Shown here piece by piece: positions 1 to 5,648 of a stretch of DNA of 5,648 bases. This DNA comes from JANYIP01 sp031394045 (GTDB lineage: Bacteria; Actinomycetota; Actinomycetes; Prado026). The notes below the pieces were generated by a model. That model ran no database searches. It worked only from the letters and a program-made list of their open reading frames with translations, and was not told where the DNA came from. Position numbers and translations under genes: made by a program. The stretch lies in NCBI GenBank assembly GCA_031394045.1, contig JANMWN010000340.1, forward strand, positions 1-5,648, in the 5' to 3' direction. How positions within the stretch are numbered: position 1 is the first letter of the stretch; each line of letters starts with the position of its first letter.

Positions 1-399
1 GCCGCGCCAGCAACGGCCCGTACATGGCTGCGTACCAGGACCCGCTGCCCGTGATGCTGTAGCCGGGCCGCCCTCGTGGGGCACGTAGGTGCCGAGCGCG
101 GGCTGGCTGTGGTCGCTCGTCGGCAGGAACGCGAAGCCGACCGAGACGTTGCCGCGCACGCCACCGCTGGGGTCCCAGGGCTGGGCGAGCCGGCCGCACA
201 GCGCCCCCTTGACGATGCCGCACGGTCGCAGGTCGAGGTTCCCGACACGCACGGTGCCGCTGACGCCCGCCCCCGGGGCAGCAACGGCAGGGTTGGGCCC
301 GGCGGACGCTGGCGACGCCGTCCCCAGCCCGGCGGCCAGCTGCGCAGTCGTGACCGAGACAGCCGCCAGCCTGGTCCACAGCTATCGCCTGGTCGCCAC
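1..399 (-). pseudogene. Secreted alpha/beta hydrolase (tripeptidyl-aminopeptidase type), 5' part, with amber codon and frameshift
   Basis: This is the N-terminal part of an exported serine hydrolase of the TAP/proline-iminopeptidase-like family; the catalytic Ser-Asp-His region would lie beyond the left edge. Reading from GTG at 399, residues 1-5 are MATRR, codon 6 (384-382) is TAG, and the same frame then gives a signal peptide with a small hydrophobic core and a likely cleavage site after ASPASA (residue 33). The mature part has a cysteine pair (RPCG...ALCG), the PWDPSGG segment and, at residues 108-112, HEGGP of the oxyanion-hole motif. Here the frame breaks: one base is missing near 62-66, in a short C run on the plus strand. 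Shifting one base restores GYSITGSGSWYAAMYGPLLA to the edge. No ATG, GTG or TTG lies in frame between the TAG and the mature protein; only a CTG at 381 could restart. Two independent lesions favour a pseudogene. An unusual CTG start plus a sequencing error is the alternative. The protein family is well supported; the broken state is less certain. Confidence 0.72.
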
Positions 400-405
400 A
401 GGCGC

Positions 406-411
406 AAAATA
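406..411 (-). promoter_or_regulatory. Possible -10 element (TATTTT) for a leaderless hydrolase transcript
   Basis: On the minus strand TATTTT is followed by six bases and then the GTG at 399 that opens the MATRR signal-peptide reading. Actinobacterial leaderless genes commonly have a TANNNT -10 box about 6-8 bases before the start codon, with transcription beginning at the codon itself. It is the most A/T-rich hexamer in this gap. I see no convincing -35 box and no Shine-Dalgarno sequence before the GTG. The promoter role is inferred from spacing alone. Confidence 0.3.
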
Positions 412-482
412 GGCAACGCCCGTAGGCCAGCGCGAGGAATCGCCGAGAGTCTGACCGATGAGCTGACCCGCCGATCAGCAAG

Positions 483-506
483 CCTGGCGTGCGTCCAGGG
501 CGCCAG
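483..506 (-). terminator. GC-rich hairpin after the permease, weak terminator candidate
   Basis: Two alternative stems can form directly after the permease stop codon: CCTGG (483-487) with CCAGG (495-499), or CTGGCG (484-489) with CGCCAG (501-506). There is no T-tract on the minus-strand side, so a classical Rho-independent terminator is not supported. GC-rich hairpins without a T-tract do occur after actinobacterial genes. This is a tentative call. Confidence 0.22.
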
Positions 507-508
507 CG

Positions 509-1750
509 TCAGACGGCGGCGTCGATGGCCTGGCTCGGCCAGATCGCACGCAGCGCCGCCACCATCAGCAGCCCACCTGCGCCAGCAAGACTGACCGCTC
601 GAGCGGGTCCGATCCCGGAAAACCCCGCAAGCCAACCGACGAGCGCGAACGACATCGCGGTGGCGGCGTTGAACCCCGCGGACGCGATGCCGAGGACCCG
701 CCCACGACGCGAGCGCTCGGTGAACATCGTGACCGCGGAGATCACCGTCAGCACGAACGCCTGGAGCACCCCGGCCACGAACCACAGCGCCGCGGCCACG
801 AGCGGCGGCGGCTCGATCGACGTCGCGAACAGGGGCAGGCACGACAGGGCCGCGAGCGGTAGCAGCAGCCGCAGCTGGTCGCGCAAGGGCACTCGGGGCA
901 GCAGCAGCGCACCGATCGCCGACCCGGCGGGTACGGCCGCCAGCAGCACGCCGCCGATCAACGGCGCGAGCCCCGGCTGGTAGGCCAGGGCGATCGCCTC
1001 AGGTGCGACCAGGAAGAGCGCCGATCCCCAGCCCAGCAACGTGATCGTCCGTCGTACGGGGTCCCCGAACAGCTCGCGCGCGCCGCCCACGGAGTCGCGG
1101 ATCATCCGCCCGGGTGACGTCCCAGGGTCGTCGGCCGCGGGGCGCTCCCGGACGTACACCCGTATCACGACGAACGACACGAGGAAGGTGACGGCATCGA
1201 TCGCCAACGTCTGGCTGACCCCGAGCAGGTCGACGAGCGCCCCGCCGGCGATCGATCCCACCACCTGGGTCGAGAGGTGCACGGTGCGCGAAAGTCCTTG
1301 TGCTGTTACGTACTCGGCACGGTCGTTCACGACGTCGGGGTACAACGAGGCTCGCGCGGTTCCGAACGGCAGCGACACGAACTCGCTGATCAGGAGCAGC
1401 ACGAACACTGCGAGCAGAGGCGCGGAGCCCATCGCCAGCACCGCCAGGCCGCCGATGATGACCAGCCTGGCGAGGTCACAGGCGAGCATGATCGCGCGAC
1501 GCGGGTAGCGGTCGGCGAGCGAGCCCAGCACCGCCTCCCCGAGCACTCCGGGCAGGTAGGAGATCGCGAGGGCCAGCGCGCTGAAGAGCAGGTTCTCGGT
1601 GCGCTGGAGCACGAGCAGCGCGATCGCGACCCGGGCCGCCTGGTCGCCGATGTCGGAAGCGGCCTGGGCGATCAGCAGCCCACGGGCCTCGGGGTTGGCG
1701 AGGACGCGGCGGTAGGTCCCGCTGGTCGAGGTCGCCCTGGCACCTGTCAC
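509..1750 (-). CDS. Major facilitator superfamily permease (putative exporter)
   Basis: A complete 413-residue integral membrane transporter, the usual length for a 12-helix MFS protein. Hydrophobic stretches are visible at about residues 24-48, 54-76, 86-107, 110-130, 160-176, 180-198, 236-256, 262-284, 293-310, 315-340, 352-377 and 384-403. The diagnostic motif A loop between helices 2 and 3 reads GSLADRYPRR (76-85). A charged cytoplasmic loop (about 199-234, RERPAADDPG...) separates the two six-helix halves. The overall wording resembles the EntS/MFS_3-like group of drug, metabolite or siderophore exporters; the substrate cannot be read from sequence. The start is GTG at 1750, whose last two bases and the next base form the glnE TGA stop, a four-base GTGA overlap implying translational coupling. 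The open frame continues upstream inside glnE, but that extension is low-complexity Arg/Gly/Ala text and is not part of the protein. The coupling links its expression to glnE. A role in nitrogen or polyamine movement would be speculation. Confidence 0.9.
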   Translation of the reverse strand: MTGARATSTSGTYRRVLANPEARGLLIAQAASDIGDQAARVAIALLVLQRTENLLFSALALAISYLPGVLGEAVLGSLADRYPRRAIMLACDLARLVIIGGLAVLAMGSAPLLAVFVLLLISEFVSLPFGTARASLYPDVVNDRAEYVTAQGLSRTVHLSTQVVGSIAGGALVDLLGVSQTLAIDAVTFLVSFVVIRVYVRERPAADDPGTSPGRMIRDSVGGARELFGDPVRRTITLLGWGSALFLVAPEAIALAYQPGLAPLIGGVLLAAVPAGSAIGALLLPRVPLRDQLRLLLPLAALSCLPLFATSIEPPPLVAAALWFVAGVLQAFVLTVISAVTMFTERSRRGRVLGIASAGFNAATAMSFALVGWLAGFSGIGPARAVSLAGAGGLLMVAALRAIWPSQAIDAAV

Positions 1751-4707
1751 GCGTAGAAGACTCTCTCCACGACTGCTCGTGCTCGCCGCGTCGCTCGCCG
1801 GTAGTCCTCGACGAGCGCCCCTGCCTGTCCCGGAGCGTAGCCGACGACACGGGCCACACCCGCGAGCTCGCGGGTGTCCGAGGGCAGCGTGTCCGAAGCC
1901 CGCCCGCGGACGAGCATGATCCCGTTGCGCACCCTGCTGGCCAGCCGCCACGCGTCGGCCAGCGTCGCGGCGTCCGCCGGCTCGAGCAGCCCCTCGGCGA
2001 CCGCCGCATCCAGGGCGGCCAGGGTGCGGGTCGTCCGCAGTGCAGCAGACCCCGCAGCATGCCGCAGCTGGAGCAGCTGCACCGTCCACTCCACGTCGGC
2101 GAGCCCGCCGGGGCCGAGCTTGGTGTGGGTCCCCGGGTCGGCCCCACGAGGCAGCCGTTCGGCCTCGACCCGAGCCTTGATCCGACGGATCTCGCGTACG
2201 TCGGTGTCGGTGAGCCCCGCCTCTGGGTAGCGCAGCGGTGCGATCAGCGCCATGAACCGGGCTCCGACCTCGGCGTCGCCTGCGATCGGCTCGGCCCGCA
2301 GCAGGGCCTGGCTCTCCCAGACGTGCGACCATCGCGCGTAGTACGCCGCGTACGAGGCGAGGGTACGGACCAGCGGCCCCTGCCGACCTTCGGGGCGGAG
2401 GTCCGCGTCGACCAGCAGCTGCGGGTCAGGGCCGGGCAGCGCGAGCAACCGGCGCAGCTCGTTGGCCACGGCGTGGGCTGCGTCGGAGGCGAGCTGCTCC
2501 GGCGCCGCAGGGTCGGGCTCGTGGACGAAGAGCACGTCGGCGTCGCTGCCGTACCCCAGCTCCCCGCCACCGAACCGGCCCATCGCCACGACGCAGAGCC
2601 GGGTCGGTAGCGGCTCGTCCAGAGCGGTCTCGACCAGCGTGACTGCTGCGGCGAGCCCGCCGGCTATCGTCACCGAGGCGATGTCGCTGAGCGCAGTTCC
2701 GACCGCGCCGACGTCCAGCAGCCCGAGCAGGTCGGCGACGGACACTCGGAAGAGCTCGCGCCGACGCAGGGCGCGTACCGCCCGGATGGCCTGGTCGGAG
2801 TCGGGGTGGCGACCGGTCGCGGCCAGCGCCTCGGAGAGCAGCGCCTCCCGGCTGCGCGGGACGAGCTCGTCGTCGTCGGCGAGCATCGCGACCGCCTCAG
2901 GGGCCCGCAGCAGCAGGTCGGTGGCGTACCGGGAGCTCGCCAGAACGCGGGCCAGCCGCTCGGCGGCCGCCCCTGCATCGCGCAGGAGACCGAGATACCA
3001 GTGCGTGGTCCCGAGCGCGTCCGAGACCTGGCGGAAGCCGAGCAGGCCGGCATCGGGGTCCGGCGAGGCGGCGAACCAGCCGAGCATCACCGGCAGCAGC
3101 GTGCGCTGGATCGCCGCGCGGCGGCTGACTCCTGTCGTCAGCGCCTCGATGTGCCGCAGCGCTCCCCCGGGGTCGGCGTACCCGAGCGCCTCCAGCCGTG
3201 CGCGGGCCGCCTCCGGGGTGAGCCTGGCCTCGCCCGGCTCGAGCCGGGCGACGGCGTTGAGGAGCGGGCGGTAGAACAGCTTCTCGTGCAGCCGTCGGAC
3301 CTCACGGCCGTGCCGCCGCCACTGCTCGGTCAGCTCGGCAGCCGGGTCGGACCGGAAGCCCATGGACCGCGCGATCCGCCGCAGCTCGGCCTCGTCCGTC
3401 GGGACCACGTGGCTGCGGCGCAGCCGGAACAGCTGGATCCGGTGCTCCATGATCCGCAGGAACCGGTAGGCCCGGTCGAGCTCGGCGGCGTCGGACCTGC
3501 CGACGTACCCCAGGGTGGACAGCTGCTCGAGCGCGAGCAGGGTCGTGGGGCTGCGTACGAAGATGTCGCTCCTGCCGTGCACGAGCTGCAGCAGCTGGAC
3601 CGAGAACTCGACGTCGCGCAGGCCGCCCGGACCGAGCTTGAGCTCGCGGTCGGCGTCCTTGGCGGGGATGTTCTCCTCGACCCTGCGCCGCATCGCCCGC
3701 GCGTCCTCGACGAAGCCGGGTCGCTCGGACGCCTGCCACACCAAGGGCGTCAGCGCCTCGACGTACGCCGCCCCGAGGTCGAGGTCACCGGCCACCGGAC
3801 GGGCCTTGAGCAGCGCCTGGAACTCCCAGGTCTGCGCCCAGCGCTGGTAGTACGCCAGATGACTGGCGAGGGTACGGACCAACGCGCCCGACCGGCCCTC
3901 GGGGCGCAGGTTCGCGTCGACCGGCCAGATCGAGCCCTCGGCGGTCTGCGCGGAGCAGGTACGCATCAGGCCGGAGGCCAGCCGGGTCGCGGTCGCGAGC
4001 GCGGCCTCCTCGTCGCCGCCGTCCAGCGGCTCGGCCACGAAGATGACGTCGACGTCGCTCACGTAGTTGAGCTCGCGGCCCCCGCACTTGCCCATCGCCA
4101 CGACCGCGAGGCGGCACGGCGCGAACCCCTCGGGCAGCTCGGCCCGCGCGAGGCCAAGGGCCGCCTCCAAGGTCTCGGCGGCGAGGTCCGACAGCCGGCT
4201 GGCCACCTCCTCGACCGAGCTCGCCCCGGAGACGTCGTCGGCCGCGATCACCAGCAGGGAACGGCGGTACGCGACCCGCAGCGTGTCCAGCGCGGCCGGC
4301 CCCGACAACCCCGCGAGGAGCGAGTCGATGGTCGGGGCCACAGGGCCACCGGCCTGCAGCGCTCGCCACTGCTCCGGGTGCCTGGCCAGGTGGTCACCGA
4401 GGGCGACGCTGGTTCCGAGGACCGCGAACAGCCGGAGCCGCAGCTCGGCATCGTCGGCGAGCGCGGCTCGGAGCCCGTCGGCGGCCCGCTGGTCGAGCCC
4501 GGACGATGCCAGGATGCGGACGAGGCTGGACACGGCGAGGTCTGGATCCGCCGTGGCCGCGAGGGCGTCCACCAGGGCGTCGCTCTGGTCGGGACCGGCG
4601 AGCGAGCCGAGGGCAGGATCCGCGAGCAGAGCCTGGGCTCCCGCGACGTCGGCAAAGCCCAGCCGGACCAGCTTCCCGGCAGCGCTGGCGATCCGGCCGT
4701 CGGTCAC
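1747..4707 (-). CDS. glnE: Bifunctional glutamine synthetase adenylyltransferase/deadenylylase
   Basis: This cytoplasmic enzyme switches type I glutamine synthetase off by attaching AMP from ATP to a tyrosine, and on again by phosphorolytic removal, in response to nitrogen status. From GTG at 4707 it is 986 residues, normal for actinobacterial GlnE. Two homologous nucleotidyltransferase halves are visible. The N-terminal (deadenylylase-type) half has GKCGGRELNYVSDVDVIFV at about 206-224, with metal-ligand Asp218 and Asp220, and VDANLRPEGRSG with Asp264. The C-terminal (adenylylase-type) half has GRFGGGELGYGSDADVLFV at about 710-728, with Asp722 and Asp724, and VDADLRPEGRQG with Asp767. Each is followed by a helical LGPGGLxDVEwxVQLLQL segment (about 359-375 and 864-880). 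No catalytic residue appears lost. An in-frame GTG at 4758 would add 17 residues and overlap the synthetase gene, but it has no well-spaced ribosome site. The 4707 start gives a MTDGRIASAAGKLVRLGFAD beginning that fits remembered Streptomyces GlnE N-termini. The adjacent synthetase gene lies 25 bases upstream, and the permease gene overlaps its stop. Confidence 0.96.
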   Translation of the reverse strand: MTDGRIASAAGKLVRLGFADVAGAQALLADPALGSLAGPDQSDALVDALAATADPDLAVSSLVRILASSGLDQRAADGLRAALADDAELRLRLFAVLGTSVALGDHLARHPEQWRALQAGGPVAPTIDSLLAGLSGPAALDTLRVAYRRSLLVIAADDVSGASSVEEVASRLSDLAAETLEAALGLARAELPEGFAPCRLAVVAMGKCGGRELNYVSDVDVIFVAEPLDGGDEEAALATATRLASGLMRTCSAQTAEGSIWPVDANLRPEGRSGALVRTLASHLAYYQRWAQTWEFQALLKARPVAGDLDLGAAYVEALTPLVWQASERPGFVEDARAMRRRVEENIPAKDADRELKLGPGGLRDVEFSVQLLQLVHGRSDIFVRSPTTLLALEQLSTLGYVGRSDAAELDRAYRFLRIMEHRIQLFRLRRSHVVPTDEAELRRIARSMGFRSDPAAELTEQWRRHGREVRRLHEKLFYRPLLNAVARLEPGEARLTPEAARARLEALGYADPGGALRHIEALTTGVSRRAAIQRTLLPVMLGWFAASPDPDAGLLGFRQVSDALGTTHWYLGLLRDAGAAAERLARVLASSRYATDLLLRAPEAVAMLADDDELVPRSREALLSEALAATGRHPDSDQAIRAVRALRRRELFRVSVADLLGLLDVGAVGTALSDIASVTIAGGLAAAVTLVETALDEPLPTRLCVVAMGRFGGGELGYGSDADVLFVHEPDPAAPEQLASDAAHAVANELRRLLALPGPDPQLLVDADLRPEGRQGPLVRTLASYAAYYARWSHVWESQALLRAEPIAGDAEVGARFMALIAPLRYPEAGLTDTDVREIRRIKARVEAERLPRGADPGTHTKLGPGGLADVEWTVQLLQLRHAAGSAALRTTRTLAALDAAVAEGLLEPADAATLADAWRLASRVRNGIMLVRGRASDTLPSDTRELAGVARVVGYAPGQAGALVEDYRRATRRARAVVERVFYA
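1761..1768 (-). promoter_or_regulatory. Weak Shine-Dalgarno (GGAGAGAG) for the permease
   Basis: GGAGAGAG lies inside the last codons of glnE, ten bases before the permease GTG at 1750. The spacing is a little long, so initiation probably relies partly on ribosomes terminating at the overlapping glnE stop. It supports the GTG at 1750 over any start further upstream. Confidence 0.35.
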
Positions 4708-4714
4708 GTCGACG

Positions 4715-4720
4715 ACCCTA
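4715..4720 (-). promoter_or_regulatory. Possible -10 box or Shine-Dalgarno (TAGGGT) before glnE
   Basis: TAGGGT sits seven bases before the GTG at 4707 and just after the synthetase stop. It fits the actinobacterial TANNNT -10 pattern at leaderless spacing, which would give glnE its own transcript. The same bases contain AGGG eight bases before the GTG and could serve instead as a ribosome binding site. No -35 box is evident. Either reading favours 4707 over 4758 as the glnE start; sequence alone cannot separate them. Confidence 0.28.
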
Positions 4721-4732
4721 GCCGCGAGCGGC

Positions 4733-5648
4733 TCAGAGGATCGGGAGGTACCGGTCACGCTCGAACGGGGTCACCTGGGCGCGGTACTCCTCCCACTCCT
4801 TTCGCTTGTTGCGCAAGAAGAAGTCGAAGACGTGCTCGCCGAGCGTCTCGGCCACGAGCTCGCTGCGCTCCATGACCGCCACGGCCTCGTTGAGCGACTG
4901 GGGCAACGGCTCGATCCCGACGGCCCTGCGCTCGGACTCGGTGAGCGACCAGACGTCGTCCTCGGCACCGGGGGGCAGCTCATAGTCCTGCTCGACGCCC
5001 TTGAGCCCGGCCGCCAGCATGAGTGCGAACGCGAGGTACGGGTTGCATGCGCTGTCGAGGCTTCGTACCTCGATCCGGGTCGACTGGCCCTTGGCCGGTT
5101 TGTACATGGGTACGCGGACCATGGCAGAGCGGTTGTTGTGCCCCCAGCACACGTACGCAGGGGCCTCGCCACCGCCGTACAGCCGCTTGTAGGAGTTGAC
5201 CCACTGGTTCGTTACCGCCGTGATCTCCGGCGCGTGCCGAAGGAGGCCGGCGATGAACGCCCGCCCCACCTTGGAGAGCTGGTACTCGGCACCGGCCTCG
5301 AAGAACGCGTTGCGGTCACCCTCGAAGAGCGAGAGGTGGGTGTGCATCCCGGACCCGGGGTGCTCGGCGAACGGCTTGGGCATGAACGAGGCGTAGATGC
5401 CCTGCTCGAGCGCCACCTGCTTCATGATCAGTCGGAACGTCATGATGTTGTCTGCCGTGGTGAGCGCGTCCGCATACCGCAGGTCGATCTCGTTCTGCCC
5501 AGGTGCACCCTCGTGGTGGCTGAACTCCACCGATATACCCATCGCCTCGAGCATCGTGATGGCCTGCCGGCGGAAGTCCTGGCCGAGCCCGTGCGGGGTG
5601 TGGTCGAAGTAGCCGCTGTTGTCGATCGGGACCGGCAGCTCGCCGGTC
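4733..5648 (-). CDS. glnA2: Type I glutamine synthetase family protein, GlnA2 type (C-terminal 304 residues, 5' end outside window)
   Basis: This is a cytoplasmic ATP-dependent glutamate-amide ligase, expected to act as a dodecamer. The frame is open to the right edge (first full codon 5647-5645) and ends at TGA 4735-4733. About 150 N-terminal residues of a roughly 450-residue family member are missing. In fragment numbering, visible motifs are DNSGYFDHTPHGLGQDFRRQ (9-28), the metal-ligand segment HHEGAPGQNEIDL with Glu46 and Glu53, PGSGMHTHLSL with the ATP-site His102, the active-site flap Glu161 in GGGEAPAY, NNRSAMVRVP with Arg173, and IEVRSLDSACNPYL with Glu193 and Arg195. The wording matches the Mycobacterium/Streptomyces GlnA2 group rather than GlnA1. 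Trp233, in DDVWSLTESER, occupies the position of the adenylylated tyrosine of GlnA1. The product is therefore probably not controlled by the neighbouring GlnE. Streptomyces GlnA2 is reported as a gamma-glutamylpolyamine synthetase while mycobacterial GlnA2 is usually called a glutamine synthetase, so the exact substrate here is open. Confidence 0.94.
   Translation of the reverse strand, partial: TGELPVPIDNSGYFDHTPHGLGQDFRRQAITMLEAMGISVEFSHHEGAPGQNEIDLRYADALTTADNIMTFRLIMKQVALEQGIYASFMPKPFAEHPGSGMHTHLSLFEGDRNAFFEAGAEYQLSKVGRAFIAGLLRHAPEITAVTNQWVNSYKRLYGGGEAPAYVCWGHNNRSAMVRVPMYKPAKGQSTRIEVRSLDSACNPYLAFALMLAAGLKGVEQDYELPPGAEDDVWSLTESERRAVGIEPLPQSLNEAVAVMERSELVAETLGEHVFDFFLRNKRKEWEEYRAQVTPFERDRYLPIL

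Larger units (their letters stand above)
400..508. other. Gene-free gap between permease and hydrolase remnant
   Basis: This is the only real intergenic gap in the window. It holds a GC-rich imperfect hairpin just after the permease stop (483-506), a minus-strand direct repeat GGTCAG-CTCATC-GGTCAG (468-451), and the TATTTT box next to the hydrolase start. I see no small ORF with a plausible start and ribosome site, and no tRNA-like structure. Confidence 0.6.

Noticed and set aside
3..62. Possible plus-strand C-terminus (NGPYMAAYQDPLPVML then TAG)
   Set aside because: The complementary minus-strand reading YSITGSGSWYAAMYGPLLAR is the expected continuation of a TAP-like hydrolase, so the plus-strand reading is a shadow.
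76..594. Plus-strand open frames of 172 and 107 codons at the left end
   Set aside because: They are antisense to the signal peptide and HEGGP-containing hydrolase reading on the minus strand, and one runs into the permease gene. Their translations show no family features.
1751..2332. Upstream extension of the permease frame inside glnE, which would give a 607-residue protein
   Set aside because: The extension is Arg/Gly-rich shadow sequence overlapping the conserved C-terminal catalytic half of GlnE. The MFS fold begins after the GTG at 1750, which overlaps the glnE stop.
1747..4707. Internal similarity between the two halves of glnE considered as a possible gene fusion or recent duplication
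   Set aside because: The two-headed nucleotidyltransferase layout is the normal ancestral architecture of GlnE. DNA similarity between halves is limited to short motif-encoding stretches.
4708..4758. Longer glnE start at GTG 4758
   Set aside because: It overlaps the synthetase gene by 26 bases, lacks a well-spaced ribosome site, and adds 17 residues that I do not recognise from the family. It is kept only as an alternative.
2806..4875. Very long plus-strand open frame (689 codons) opposite glnE and the end of the synthetase gene
   Set aside because: Its translation is low-complexity Arg/Gly/Pro/Gln/Val text with no recognisable domain, and it is antisense to strongly conserved GlnE. Long antisense frames are expected in G+C-rich genes with biased third positions.

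Overview
The window is high-GC DNA (roughly 70% G+C by eye) with strong G/C bias at third codon positions, GTG starts and actinomycete-type proteins. A GlnA2-type glutamine synthetase directly upstream of glnE is an arrangement known from Mycobacterium and relatives. The protein wording suggests an actinomycete, possibly Nocardioidaceae-like; that placement is inference. All four recognisable genes are on the minus strand, so transcription runs from right to left.

From right to left: (1) 5648-4733 is the C-terminal two-thirds of a type I glutamine synthetase family protein of the GlnA2 type, cut by the window edge. (2) 4707-1747 is glnE, the two-headed glutamine synthetase adenylyltransferase/deadenylylase, with both nucleotidyltransferase halves intact. 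(3) 1750-509 is a complete 413-residue major facilitator superfamily permease whose GTG start overlaps the glnE stop codon by four bases. (4) After a gene-free gap of about 110 bases, 399-1 holds the start of a secreted alpha/beta hydrolase of the tripeptidyl-aminopeptidase type. It carries an in-frame amber codon in its signal peptide and a one-base deletion inside its HEGGPG oxyanion-hole motif, so it looks like a pseudogene unless these are sequencing errors.

glnA2 and glnE are functionally linked by nitrogen metabolism, and the permease is probably co-translated with glnE. The GlnA2 protein has tryptophan where adenylylatable synthetases have the modified tyrosine. The GlnE made next door therefore probably acts on a different synthetase (GlnA1) encoded elsewhere, and GlnA2 may have another job: the Streptomyces GlnA2 is reported as a gamma-glutamylpolyamine synthetase. 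I see no tRNA, rRNA, CRISPR array, insertion sequence or phage signature. I found no clearly new biological system. The most unusual items are the doubly damaged hydrolase, the unmodifiable synthetase beside glnE, and two possible leaderless promoter/start arrangements.
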